Shown: positions 16,225-24,318 of the stretch, one piece after another
How positions within the stretch are numbered: position 1 is the stretch's first letter
Layout: every line of letters starts with the position of its first letter
Assembly: GCA_900107575.1 (NCBI GenBank)
Contig: FNQX01000005.1
Location: 124,001-188,000 of the forward strand
Direction of reading: 5' to 3'
DNA from: Lachnospiraceae bacterium NK3A20
GTDB taxonomy: Bacteria > Bacillota > Clostridia > Lachnospirales > Lachnospiraceae
DNA length: 64,000 nt
Notes under the pieces: generated by a model
The model's database searches: none
Told to the model about the DNA's origin: nothing
Seen by the model: only the letters and a program-made list of their open reading frames with translations
Position numbers and translations under genes: made by a program

Positions 16225-17244
16225 ATGTTATTCGCACCAAAATGTATCGGTAACATCCGCCTGGATCCTGCGACGCTGGAACCGGACAAGAAACATTGTA
16301 CCAGGATCGGGTCCTGCGGCATCGGCGAGAAGGCAATTTATCTCAACAGCTTTTTTATCGACAGGACTTATTACGTGGCGATTACGGATGTGCGCAGATG
16401 TTTCAAGCGCGTTGCGATGAGCAAGGGCGGTTTCTCCGGCAGGGGAATCTTCGGCTCGATGCCGTATCTTGTCGTCCAGTTCTCCAACGGGACGGAGAAA
16501 CAGTGCAATTTCAAATTCGAGGAGGACGTGGACCGGTTCCTCCAGCGCCTGCAGAAGGATCATCCCGAGATCCCCATCTACTCCAAAGAGGCGGAGAAGA
16601 AACTGGAGGCAGCCAGAATCGCCGAGGAGGCAAGGTATGTGAAAAACCTCTCCGACAAGGCGCAGCATTCCATTCATGTTCTGGAGCACGCGAAGACATT
16701 CCTTGAGAAGAAACCGGAAGTGTCCGAGAATCTCTCCGAGATGGCGAAGAGGAAACGCTCAGTAGACGGCGTGAAGGCGTCGAACCTGTTCATCGCGGCA
16801 GCGATCCTGTTCCTCTCCATTGCGGCGGCTGCGCTCGGCGCGGTCAGTATTGCGAGAGGCGAGGGAAGCTGGGCGAAATACTTCGTCCTGTTCGGCTTCG
16901 CCGGCATGTTCTTCACTGCGGCAGCGGGCATTCTGCCCACGGCGAAACACAATAAAAAATCCGTACAGAAGGACTGGGATCAGGCGGTCAGTAAAGCGCA
17001 GAGCTATATTGAGAGCTATGACGGGGAAGAGTCATTCCCTGTTCCTGCCACCTACGCGCATCCCGTCGTCATTGACAGGGTGATCCGGGTGATCCGCGAG
17101 GGCAGGGCGGAAGAGATTGCCGATGCGTTCCGGATTATGGAGGCGGATCTTAAGAGTCTCGACCGCACGAAGACGGTGACACAGAAGGAATACGACGAGA
17201 TCATCGCGGTCAAGCCGATGTTCCTCGTGATGAATTATCAGTAA
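16225..17244 (+). CDS. Membrane protein of unknown function in MoxR/VWA module
   Basis: 339 residues from ATG 16225, preceded by AGAAAGGG. Residues about 1-115 look like a compact beta-rich, possibly PH-like domain (AIYLNSFFIDRTYYVAITDV, GIFGSMPYLVVQF). A charged helical stretch with coiled-coil character follows (about 120-180), then two hydrophobic segments near residues 190-210 and 214-234, and a helical C-terminal part. I do not recognise a named family with certainty. It begins the run that continues 32 bases later into a MoxR ATPase and a VWA protein, so it may anchor that machinery at the membrane. Confidence 0.8.
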   Translation: MLFAPKCIGNIRLDPATLEPDKKHCTRIGSCGIGEKAIYLNSFFIDRTYYVAITDVRRCFKRVAMSKGGFSGRGIFGSMPYLVVQFSNGTEKQCNFKFEEDVDRFLQRLQKDHPEIPIYSKEAEKKLEAARIAEEARYVKNLSDKAQHSIHVLEHAKTFLEKKPEVSENLSEMAKRKRSVDGVKASNLFIAAAILFLSIAAAALGAVSIARGEGSWAKYFVLFGFAGMFFTAAAGILPTAKHNKKSVQKDWDQAVSKAQSYIESYDGEESFPVPATYAHPVVIDRVIRVIREGRAEEIADAFRIMEADLKSLDRTKTVTQKEYDEIIAVKPMFLVMNYQ

Positions 17245-17276
17245 GGGATTAGACAAAACAAAAGGGAGCAGGCAGC

Positions 17277-18197
17277 ATGCAGGACATCCTGGAATTTTTG
17301 CGGCAGGAAGGCATTGAGAAGGAGTTGATCGACGGAATCCGGGCATTCCGGCAGGAGGCACCGGTGACGGGAGAGCTCAAGAGAAGAATCCCCGCGCCCG
17401 AGGTCTACTATCTCGGCACCGGCATCTGGGAAAAGGCAATTGCCGCGATCCTCTGCCGCAAGAACCTCCTTCTTGCGGGTCCAAAGGCAACGGGCAAGAA
17501 CATTCTCGCGGAGAGCCTGGGAGCTGCTTTCGAGCGCCCTGCCTGGAATGTCTCCTTCCACATCGGTGCGGATGCCGCCTATCTCGTGGGAACCGACACC
17601 TTCGACGGGAATCAGGTAACTTTCCGTCAGGGACCCGTCACGCTGTGCGCGGAGAACGGCGGTTTCGGCATTCTGGATGAGATCAATATGGCACGGAACG
17701 AGGCAATGGCGGTGTTGCACTCGGCACTGGATTTTCGGCGTGAGCTGGATGTGCCCGGCTATCACCTTGTCGAAATGCAGCCGCAGACCAGATACATCGC
17801 AACGATGAATTATGGCTATGCGGGGACGAGAGAGCTGAATGAAGCGCTGGCGTCCCGGTTCGTCGTGCTGGACATGCCGATCATTGCCGAGGCGGATCTG
17901 GACAGACTGATTGCCAGCCGGTTCCCGGATCTCAAGGCGGAGCTGCGCAGTCAGTTCACCAGCCTTTTCTATGAGCTGGATCGCAAGGCAAGGAGCGCGG
18001 AAGTGTCCGAGAAGGCATCCGACCTGCGCGGTCTCCTCGACGCCATTGACCTCTGCCATCGAGGGCTGCGCACCGGCGATGCGCTCGCCATGTGCATCTC
18101 GGACAAGACCTTCGATCCGTATGAGAAACAGCTGATCCAGGATGTGATCGACGAGAGAATAGATCCGGACCTTTCGGGGAGTGACCTGTTCGCATGA
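17277..18197 (+). CDS. MoxR-type AAA+ ATPase
   Basis: 306 residues. Walker A is GPKATGKN at about residue 68, Walker B is FGILDEIN at about 131, and sensor-type residues lie near YIATMNYGY. The C-terminal helical lid is present. MoxR ATPases work with VWA-domain partners to mature or activate other proteins, often by metal-cofactor insertion. The partner follows directly with a 4-base overlap (ATGA). The start ATG has GGGAGCAGG upstream. The target of the pair is not encoded in an obvious way nearby. Confidence 0.92.
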   Translation: MQDILEFLRQEGIEKELIDGIRAFRQEAPVTGELKRRIPAPEVYYLGTGIWEKAIAAILCRKNLLLAGPKATGKNILAESLGAAFERPAWNVSFHIGADAAYLVGTDTFDGNQVTFRQGPVTLCAENGGFGILDEINMARNEAMAVLHSALDFRRELDVPGYHLVEMQPQTRYIATMNYGYAGTRELNEALASRFVVLDMPIIAEADLDRLIASRFPDLKAELRSQFTSLFYELDRKARSAEVSEKASDLRGLLDAIDLCHRGLRTGDALAMCISDKTFDPYEKQLIQDVIDERIDPDLSGSDLFA

Positions 18198-20128
18198 TCA
18201 AAAAGCATTATTCCGGCCTGCAGCGCCGGGCAGAGAATATTATATGGAACGCGGCGGGCCGATACGATTTCGACCCGCCGTTTATGGCTTTTCTGGAGAA
18301 CGGCGAACCGGACGGCTATTACAACATGGTGATCGGCCTTGCGGTGAAGTGGCTGGATATCGAGAAGATAGAGGACTTCTTCGCAAGCTATGCGGGCTCT
18401 CATAAGGCGGATGAGTTCGACTCTATCCTGTGGCTGGGGATTGAGAACTGTGTCTATGAGAAGGAGGTCGAATCCCGTCCGATCCTTCGGAAAATAAGAG
18501 CAGGCCGGGCGCGGCGATTCTACCAGTCCCGGCAGACGCTCTCCCGCCAGCAGATGATGCTGCAGTCCATGCCGGTTTACGATCAGGAGCAGGCGCGCTG
18601 GGCAAAGGTGCTGGGGCGCCGCGGTGACAGTCTGCCGTCGAAAGAGAGGAAACTTGTGGGGGCACTGGAATTCTCCGGAGACTGGGATACGGAGGCGGTG
18701 ATCACTGCCATGAAGGGGATCCTGCTTAGTTTTTTCCACTACGATGTGGATGCAACACGGCAGGATTCGGGTCCACGCAGAGTGAGCGGTGGGGCGGCGC
18801 AGATCCTCCGCCGCGTTCTGCGCCGCGAGCAGCGCTATCATGACACCCTGATCGTACGAAACGGTACGGGCGAGGGCGACAGGGAAGGCAGTGCACAGCT
18901 CTCCCGTGGCAGCGGCGATCCCGTCGCGGCGAGGAACGCCGAGGAGGACCTTGCCTATATCCGGGCGGCCTTTGGAGAGAACATTCTCCGGCCGAAGGAG
19001 ATGACGATCCTTGAGAACAATCTGTTAAAGGGTGCGCATGCGGATTGCAGGCTGTGGGTTGCGAGATCACGGACGGCTATTGGCAAAGCGCAGGCAGCGA
19101 GCGCGACAGCGTCTGCGGCAGAGAGAACTGGACACGGGCATCGCGAAGCGCCAGAAGCCTCACGCGGCCAGGACGATCACAATGGCAGTTTATCTGACCG
19201 GAGGCAGAATCTGCCAGCCTATGCAAACACATATAATAGAGAACAACAGGAACTGCTGAAGGATCTTAACCCGCGGGATGCCAGGGAGATTGACCGCGCG
19301 AGGAGAGATCTGCGGGAACAGAATGCGAAGAATGAACAGTGGCTGCATGACAGATCACAGCTCATCGCGTCCGGGATACGCAGGCTGACGGCGCGCATCG
19401 ACGAGGCGCTCTCTTCCGCGGAACGTGCTCTGCCTGAGAACGCAAGAGTTGGAAGCCTCATCGCGGAGAAGGCATACCGCCTGCCGGTGCTGCACGACCC
19501 CGACGTCTTCGAGCGTCCGGGAGAGGAGACAGAGCGCTCAGTGACTGTTGATCTTCTGCTCGACGCCTCGGCATCGAGACTCAATTACGAGGAACAGCTG
19601 GCGGCGGAAGCGTATGTCATCGCGAAGAGTTTCATGGCCTGCCGGGTGCCGGTACAGGTCGAGACCTTCCGCTCGCTGCGCGGTTACACGGTGCTGCAGA
19701 TATTGAAAGAACGTGACAGCCGTGACTGCAGGAATATCCTGACCTACAAGGCGGGCGGCTGGAACCGGGACGGGCTGGGTCTTCGACTTGCGGGCAGCAT
19801 GGTGCCGGATCAGAGCAGAGCGGGACTTCGTATCCTTCTCGTCCTGACAGACGCATCTCCCAACGATTCGACCAGGATCCTCGCGGATGCGGCGTCTCTC
19901 TTTGCGAGAGAATACCAGGGGTGCGCGGCCGTACTCGACGCAAAGAGCGCCGTAGCGGATATTCGAGAGGAGAATGTGCGCGTAGCCGCTGTTTTCCTCG
20001 GGCCGACACTGTACCTGGAGAATCTGCACACGATCTACGGAAAAGAGTGTGTCCGGATTCATCGGATCGAGCAGCTGGACGAGGGTGTGAGCGATCTCCT
20101 GGAGATGATCCTCAGAGAAGCAAAGTGA
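18194..20128 (+). CDS. VWA-domain partner of the MoxR ATPase
   Basis: 644 residues. The N-terminal half is helical and specific to this group. A variable, low-complexity linker at about residues 285-350 (Ala/Ser/Arg/Gln-rich) separates it from a C-terminal von Willebrand A domain that starts near residue 450. The MIDAS metal site is seen as LLLDASASR (Asp457, Ser459, Ser461) with TDASPND later. The general shape resembles the NorD/CobT-like 'nitric oxide reductase activation' proteins. It overlaps the MoxR gene by four bases, so stoichiometric coupling is likely. The overlap with the family continues on both sides of the linker in the same frame. Confidence 0.88.
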   Translation: MIKKHYSGLQRRAENIIWNAAGRYDFDPPFMAFLENGEPDGYYNMVIGLAVKWLDIEKIEDFFASYAGSHKADEFDSILWLGIENCVYEKEVESRPILRKIRAGRARRFYQSRQTLSRQQMMLQSMPVYDQEQARWAKVLGRRGDSLPSKERKLVGALEFSGDWDTEAVITAMKGILLSFFHYDVDATRQDSGPRRVSGGAAQILRRVLRREQRYHDTLIVRNGTGEGDREGSAQLSRGSGDPVAARNAEEDLAYIRAAFGENILRPKEMTILENNLLKGAHADCRLWVARSRTAIGKAQAASATASAAERTGHGHREAPEASRGQDDHNGSLSDRRQNLPAYANTYNREQQELLKDLNPRDAREIDRARRDLREQNAKNEQWLHDRSQLIASGIRRLTARIDEALSSAERALPENARVGSLIAEKAYRLPVLHDPDVFERPGEETERSVTVDLLLDASASRLNYEEQLAAEAYVIAKSFMACRVPVQVETFRSLRGYTVLQILKERDSRDCRNILTYKAGGWNRDGLGLRLAGSMVPDQSRAGLRILLVLTDASPNDSTRILADAASLFAREYQGCAAVLDAKSAVADIREENVRVAAVFLGPTLYLENLHTIYGKECVRIHRIEQLDEGVSDLLEMILREAK

Positions 20129-20145
20129 GGGACAAGGAAGCGATT

Positions 20146-20460
20146 ATGTTATTTGGCAGGAACAAAGACGGGAAGAAGAAAGGGAAGATCATCACGATCT
20201 ACAAGACACACAACGAGGCGGAGCGTAATCTCTTCGCGAAGAAACTCGACAAGGCCGGAATCTGGAACGCGACGAGGACTTCTGCACAGGCACGGACGAC
20301 GGCGAGCTTCGGCAGTAATTTCATTGATATTCAGCGCTTCGCGGGGGACAGGGACGCAGACAACCGCGACTTCTATATCGACGTACACCCGGAGGACGCC
20401 CAGCGGGCCAAAGATCTTCTGGGGCCGCGCTGCCGCGTGATCTCAACGCAGCTGATCTGA
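20146..20460 (+). CDS. Small DUF2007-like protein
   Basis: 104 residues from ATG 20146, 17 bases after the VWA gene. After a short Lys-rich start the pattern IYKTHNEAERNLFAKKLDKAGI and the end FYIDVHPEDAQRAKDLL resemble the DUF2007 'signal transducing' fold (a beta-alpha-beta unit binding small ligands). The match is by eye. Its place as last gene of the MoxR/VWA run suggests a shared role; the function is unknown. Confidence 0.7.
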   Translation: MLFGRNKDGKKKGKIITIYKTHNEAERNLFAKKLDKAGIWNATRTSAQARTTASFGSNFIDIQRFAGDRDADNRDFYIDVHPEDAQRAKDLLGPRCRVISTQLI

Positions 20461-20503
20461 GGCACGTAAAAGATTTATAATAACGTAACTCCATAACATT
20501 TCT

Positions 20504-20550
20504 TGAGCAGGTTCAGCCATTTGCGGCGGGCCTGCTCTTCTTATTTTCTT
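20504..20550 (+). terminator. Terminator of the MoxR/VWA operon
   Basis: GAGCAGG and CCTGCTC arms with a loop of about 20 bases, followed by TTCTTATTTTC. It closes the operon. The remainder of the 321-base gap, up to 20700, shows nothing I can assign. Confidence 0.65.
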
Positions 20551-20704
20551 ACTCTCTTTTCGAATTTTCACAGATACGACTATAGATGCAATTTACTACA
20601 GCAAGAGCCTCATCGGGAGCGTCTCGCGGTATTCGCGTGCTGAATTCTGAATGCCAGGCTGGAACGGGCATCAGTCAGAAATTCATGTCATTAAAACGCC
20701 AATA

Positions 20705-20755
20705 ATGTTATTATTAGCATTGAAAATAACATATATAAATGTATAATAATAACAT
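20705..20755 (+). promoter_or_regulatory. Promoter and palindromic operator of the AbiEi-like gene
   Basis: A near-consensus promoter, TTGAAA (20720-20725) and TATAAT (20742-20747) with a 16-base spacer, lies inside a perfect 12-bp inverted repeat: ATGTTATTATTA at 20705-20716 and TAATAATAACAT at 20744-20755. A third half-site, ATAACAT, is at 20726-20732. The right arm covers the -10 box, so a bound repressor would block the polymerase. AbiEi antitoxins are known to repress their own promoters through paired inverted repeats. Confidence 0.72.
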
Positions 20756-20781
20756 AGAGCACAGGAGCAGGAGAGCGGGCG

Positions 20782-21447
20782 GTGTACCGAGATAAGGTTC
20801 TGGCCTACGCGGCCGGGAGAGAGATTTTCACAACTGCAGAGATCGCCGGGGCACTGGAGATACCGCCGTCGGAGCGGGCGAAGTTCAACACGGAACTCAA
20901 GCGCATGTGCGACAAGGACCTGCTCGTCCGATTCAAAAAGGGCGTGTATTCCATCCGCCGGGCACAGGGCAGGAAGCCGAGCACGGCGGACGCTACCTTC
21001 ATGAACTTCCTCTACGTGGATGGAGATGAAGGCTACGTGTCGGGACCGGACTTCATGAATTCCATCGGCGTGCGGGTGAAGGCTGGGGAAGGGCTCGTCC
21101 GGGACAGGAGAGGCAGGAAGCCAAAAGGCGAGATGCGTGAACCCGCGGTGGCAGATCACCTGGTCATCTCCAACAACGTATCGCGCAACACGGTGCGCTG
21201 CGGGACGAGACTTCGGAAACCGCCGGCCACGATAGATCAGGGGAACCTGTCGTATTTTCAGATGCTCGACTGCATCCGGGACGTGGACAGATACGCAGAG
21301 GACCCTAAGGCGGCGAGGGAGAGGATTCTGGACGAGATCGGGCGCAGGAAGCTCGACTGGCTGAAACTCCTCGCCATCGCGGCGAAATACTACAGGAAGA
21401 AAACAGTGAACCGGCTGCTCTCTTACATTGAGAGCATGTACTTATGA
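20782..21447 (+). CDS. AbiEi/DUF6088-like antitoxin or regulator (orphan)
   Basis: 221 residues, starting at GTG with AGGAG eight bases upstream. The N-terminal winged helix (TTAEIAGAL...MCDKDLLVRFKKGVYSI) and the following YGYLSG-like segment (EGYVSGPDFMNSIGV) match the AbiEi family of type IV antitoxins. An Arg/Lys-rich insert (about residues 104-124) interrupts the second domain. The C-terminal helices end in a basic region. The nucleotidyltransferase toxin AbiEii that normally follows is absent; the next gene, 12 bases on, encodes an FtsL-like protein. The gene probably acts as an autorepressor whose other targets are unknown. Confidence 0.72.
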   Translation: MYRDKVLAYAAGREIFTTAEIAGALEIPPSERAKFNTELKRMCDKDLLVRFKKGVYSIRRAQGRKPSTADATFMNFLYVDGDEGYVSGPDFMNSIGVRVKAGEGLVRDRRGRKPKGEMREPAVADHLVISNNVSRNTVRCGTRLRKPPATIDQGNLSYFQMLDCIRDVDRYAEDPKAARERILDEIGRRKLDWLKLLAIAAKYYRKKTVNRLLSYIESMYL

Positions 21448-21459
21448 CAGGGGTGCGGG

Positions 21460-21930
21460 ATGAATCAGAGAAGGAATGGAATGGAAGACGGATCGGCAGC
21501 GTTCGTGCTGAACGAGAATGAAGCGACAGGGATGATCACATGCCGGGTAGTGCCTGCCGTGACGAAGAAACGCGGCGGCTCCCACATCCGGGGATTCTTC
21601 CGCGCGATCTGGGTTTACCTTGCGCTCGCATCGCTCCTAATCCTGATGACAGGGATGATCTGCCAGTACATCAGCCTCACGGGCAGCATTACGTTTGCTT
21701 CGAAAGAGGTCGCATCGCTCGAGTCGGACTACGCGACACTCCGGACCAGCAATGACAACGAGCTGCAGGAGATCAGGGAAGCGATCAATATTGACGAGGT
21801 GAAATACAGGGCGATGACGGAGCTCGGGATGAGTTATCCCGACAGCGATCAGCTGGAGAAGTTCTCGCAGTCCGATGACGATTACGTCGTGCAGTTTAGG
21901 GAAGTGGATGGAACGAAACAGGAAAAGTGA
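21460..21930 (+). CDS. FtsL/DivIC-like single-pass membrane protein
   Basis: 156 residues. A cytoplasmic N-terminus of about 50 residues precedes one membrane helix (VYLALASLLILMTGMICQY). A short coiled coil follows (ASKEVASLESDYATLRTSNDNE), then INIDEVKYRAMTELGMSYP, a pattern seen in clostridial FtsL-like divisome proteins. The end is acidic. It does not sit in a division-gene cluster but 12 bases behind the AbiEi-like gene, which is unusual. A role in septum assembly is inferred from architecture only. Confidence 0.7.
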   Translation: MNQRRNGMEDGSAAFVLNENEATGMITCRVVPAVTKKRGGSHIRGFFRAIWVYLALASLLILMTGMICQYISLTGSITFASKEVASLESDYATLRTSNDNELQEIREAINIDEVKYRAMTELGMSYPDSDQLEKFSQSDDDYVVQFREVDGTKQEK

Positions 21931-21954
21931 CTGTAACAGAGCGCCAAGGCGCGG

Positions 21955-21960
21955 TATACT
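21955..21960 (+). promoter_or_regulatory. -10 box of xpt
   Basis: TATACT with GTAACA (4 of 6) 16 bases upstream at 21933-21938. The leader to the ATG at 22012 is about 45 bases, too short for the purine riboswitch often found before xpt. Confidence 0.5.
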
Positions 21961-22011
21961 GACACAGGCAATGAATCAGCGCGGCAGAGGCTTTCATAAG
22001 AGAGGAAGAGC

Positions 22012-22584
22012 ATGAAATTTCTGGAAGATCGCATCATGAAGGACGGACAGGTCCGCCCCGGCAATATCCTGAAGGTTGACAGTTTCCTGAATCACCAGCT
22101 GGACGTGGAGCTGCTCGACGAGGTTGGAAGAGCGTTTTACGAAAAATATAAGGAGGCCGGGATCACGAGGATCCTCACGATCGAAGCTTCCGGCATCGCC
22201 ATCGCGTGCATGACGGCACAGTATTTCCACGTGCCTGTTGTTTTCGCGAAAAAGGCAAAGAGCCGCAATATCGATGGCGACGTCTACACGAGCGTGGTTC
22301 ACTCCTTCACCTATGGCAAGGACTACACGATCACACTCTCCAAGAAGTTCCTGGGACCGGAAGACAAGGTGCTGCTCGTCGACGATTTCCTCGCGGTCGG
22401 CAAGGCCATGCGAGGTATGCTCGACGTCTGCTCTCAGGCAGGGGCCCGGGTCGCGGGCATCGGCATCGCGATTGAGAAGGGCTTCCAGGAAGGCGGCCGG
22501 ATTCTCCGCTCCGAAGGGTACGACGTCACCTCGCTCGCCATCGTCGACAAGATGACCGACGACGGACAGATCTGGTTCAGATAA
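22012..22584 (+). CDS. xpt: Xanthine phosphoribosyltransferase
   Basis: 190 residues, the standard length. Converts xanthine and PRPP to XMP in purine salvage. The PRPP loop is [17 protein letters not shown]. The N-terminal [21 protein letters not shown] and the base-binding [18 protein letters not shown] region are typical. The start has AGAGGAAGAG upstream. A nucleoside importer follows in the next kilobases on its own promoter, so purine salvage genes cluster here. Confidence 0.96.
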   Translation: MKFLEDRIMKDGQVRPGNILKVDSFLNHQLDVELLDEVGRAFYEKYKEAGITRILTIEASGIAIACMTAQYFHVPVVFAKKAKSRNIDGDVYTSVVHSFTYGKDYTITLSKKFLGPEDKVLLVDDFLAVGKAMRGMLDVCSQAGARVAGIGIAIEKGFQEGGRILRSEGYDVTSLAIVDKMTDDGQIWFR

Positions 22585-22612
22585 GAAATCATTCGCAAAC
22601 GATACATAAAAA

Positions 22613-22645
22613 GAAGGCCTGGCAGATTTCTCTGTCAGGCCTTTC
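22613..22645 (+). terminator. Bidirectional terminator between xpt and tRNA-Gly
   Basis: AAGGCCTGGCAGA and TCTGTCAGGCCTT form a long stem. A T-rich stretch (TTTCTC) follows on the plus strand. On the minus strand CTTTTTATG follows, so both xpt and the converging tRNA gene can end here. Confidence 0.8.
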
Positions 22646-22650
22646 TCAGC

Positions 22651-22721
22651 AGCGGCTCACGGGAATCGAACCCGCCTCTCAACCTTGGGAAGGTCGTATA
22701 CTACCGATGTACTAGAACCGC
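22651..22721 (-). tRNA. tRNA-Gly (anticodon CCC)
   Basis: The reverse complement folds as a cloverleaf. The acceptor arms are GCGGTTC and GAGCCGC with one G-U pair. The D arm is GTAC/GTAT. The anticodon stem CGACC/GGTTG carries the loop TTCCCAA, giving anticodon CCC for GGG codons. The T arm carries GGTTCGATTCC. Discriminator base U, no encoded CCA. It is 71 bases long and transcribed towards xpt. Confidence 0.93.
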
Positions 22722-22791
22722 ATGTCTTGCGACGAAGTCTATTATAACAGCTGACCTTCCGCCCGTCCAGTGCAAATCGGGGATGATTACA

Positions 22792-22819
22792 TTGACTTTG
22801 CCCCGGGAAATGTTAGAGT
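22792..22819 (+). promoter_or_regulatory. Promoter of the Bmp importer operon
   Basis: TTGACT at 22792-22797 and TAGAGT at 22814-22819 with a 16-base spacer. The leader to the ATG at 22864 is about 38 bases and ends in the strong site GAGGAGGAAG. No purine riboswitch is present. Confidence 0.55.
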
Positions 22820-22863
22820 GATGACGTGTAGCGTTATGATCGTTTCCTACGAGGAGGAAGATT

Positions 22864-24162
22864 ATGAGGAAGAAGTTCGTGAGTGTATCGCTGGCGATGG
22901 CGCTGTGCGCGGGAATTCTCGCAGGCTGCCGCTCAACAGACAATGGTGCGGCAGCCGGCACAGTAGCGCCCGCGTCCGAAGCTGCCACGGGGCAAACAGC
23001 AGGCGAGGCGGATACTACTGAGGCGTCCGGCCGTACACCGATTTCCGCAGCGGATGTCAAGGTAGGCATCATCTACATCGGCGATGAGAATGAGGGCTAT
23101 ACTGCAGCGCACATGGCAGGAATTGACGCGATGCAGAAAGAGCTGGGAATCTCGGATGACCAGGTCATCGAGATGACGGGCATTCCGGAAGACGAGAGCA
23201 GCTACGACGCTGTCACCGACCTCGTCGGTCAGGGCTGCAACATTGTCTTCGCGAACTCCTTCGGTCAGGAAGACTTCGTACTGCAGGCTGCCAAGGAACA
23301 TCCGGAAGTGGAGTTCTGTCACGCGACCGGCTACCAGGCAAAGCTTTCGGGTCTTCCCAACATGCACAACTATTTCACCGCGGTTTATGAATCCCGTTAC
23401 GTATCCGGCGTCGTTGCCGGCATGAAGCTCAATGAGATGATCGCGGACGGCACCATCACGGAGGATGAGGCGAAGCTTGGCTACGTCGGCGCCTATCCGT
23501 ACGCGGAGGTGATCTCGGGCTTTACCTCCTTCTTCCTCGGCGTTCGCAGCCAGTGTCCTTCCGCCACCATGGAAGTGAAATACACGAACTCCTGGTCTGA
23601 CATGGCTGCCGAGAACGCGACGGCTTCCGAGCTCATTTCTGACGGCTGCGTTCTGATCTCCCAGCATGCGGATACGACCGGCGCGCCTGCAGCCTGCGAG
23701 AAGGCTGGCGTTTACTGCGTCGGCTACAACATCGACATGATTCCGACCGCGCCCAACGAAGCGCTCACTTCTGCCTCCATCGACTGGGGCCCCTATTACA
23801 CCTATGCGGTTCGCTGCCTCATTGACGGCGCACCGATTGCGACCGACTGGTGCCAGGGCTTCAATGACGGCGCAGTGAAGATCACGGCACTGAACGATGC
23901 CATCGTCGCGGAAGGTACCGAAGAGAAGGTGAAGGAAGCAGAGGACGGCATCAGCAATGGCACACTGCACGTGTTCGACACCTCGACCTTCACGGTGGGC
24001 GGCAAGTCCCTCGAGGATCAGATCGCGGACGGCGGCGACTACGCGAAGTACGCGAACTACGTCTCTGATGGATATTTTCATGAATCCGACGCCGCAGAGC
24101 ACGGCTGTTCCCCTGCGTTCGACATCATCATCGACGGCATTGATTCCATTACAGAGCAGTAA
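22864..24162 (+). CDS. Bmp-family substrate-binding lipoprotein (first copy)
   Basis: Solute-binding lipoprotein of a nucleoside-type ABC importer, 432 residues. Signal peptide with lipobox LAGC places the lipidated Cys at residue 22. A short Ala/Thr/Glu linker runs to about residue 58. The Bmp/PnrA fold follows (VGIIYIGDENEGYTAAHMAG, YVGAYPYAEVISGFTSFFLG, YNIDMIPTAPNEALTS). Family members bind purine nucleosides or related compounds. The ATPase and two permeases follow, then a second copy of this protein. A hairpin after the stop may keep this gene more highly expressed than the membrane subunits. Confidence 0.93.
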   Translation: MRKKFVSVSLAMALCAGILAGCRSTDNGAAAGTVAPASEAATGQTAGEADTTEASGRTPISAADVKVGIIYIGDENEGYTAAHMAGIDAMQKELGISDDQVIEMTGIPEDESSYDAVTDLVGQGCNIVFANSFGQEDFVLQAAKEHPEVEFCHATGYQAKLSGLPNMHNYFTAVYESRYVSGVVAGMKLNEMIADGTITEDEAKLGYVGAYPYAEVISGFTSFFLGVRSQCPSATMEVKYTNSWSDMAAENATASELISDGCVLISQHADTTGAPAACEKAGVYCVGYNIDMIPTAPNEALTSASIDWGPYYTYAVRCLIDGAPIATDWCQGFNDGAVKITALNDAIVAEGTEEKVKEAEDGISNGTLHVFDTSTFTVGGKSLEDQIADGGDYAKYANYVSDGYFHESDAAEHGCSPAFDIIIDGIDSITEQ

Positions 24163-24176
24163 TTCCATACCTTTCG

Positions 24177-24226
24177 GGCACAATCGGAGAAACGTATCCC
24201 CCCGTATCGGGGCTCCCGGTTGTGCC
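24177..24226 (+). terminator. Hairpin between binding protein and ATPase genes
   Basis: GGCACAATCGG at 24177-24187 and CCGGTTGTGCC at 24216-24226 pair, and the loop holds a further CCCC/GGGG stem. TTATCTTT follows. It is likely a leaky terminator or an mRNA-stabilising structure. Confidence 0.55.
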
Positions 24227-24318
24227 TTATCTTTGTGCGATAGACCGGAGGATAGCTGCCGTGCTCGCGCGAGCAGATACCCGACAGACAAAATTAAGAA
24301 TTATGAAGGAGCAGCACT

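Noticed and set aside
19031-19260. Possible double frameshift inside the VWA gene, because the Ala/Arg/Gln-rich linker looks unlike the rest
   Set aside because: Family-like sequence reads in the same frame before (ADCRLW) and after (SQLIASGIRRLTARIDEAL) the linker, and the other frames there give no better match. A variable linker is the simpler reading.
21961-22011. Purine riboswitch before xpt
   Set aside because: The leader is only about 45 bases and has none of the conserved purine-aptamer loops.
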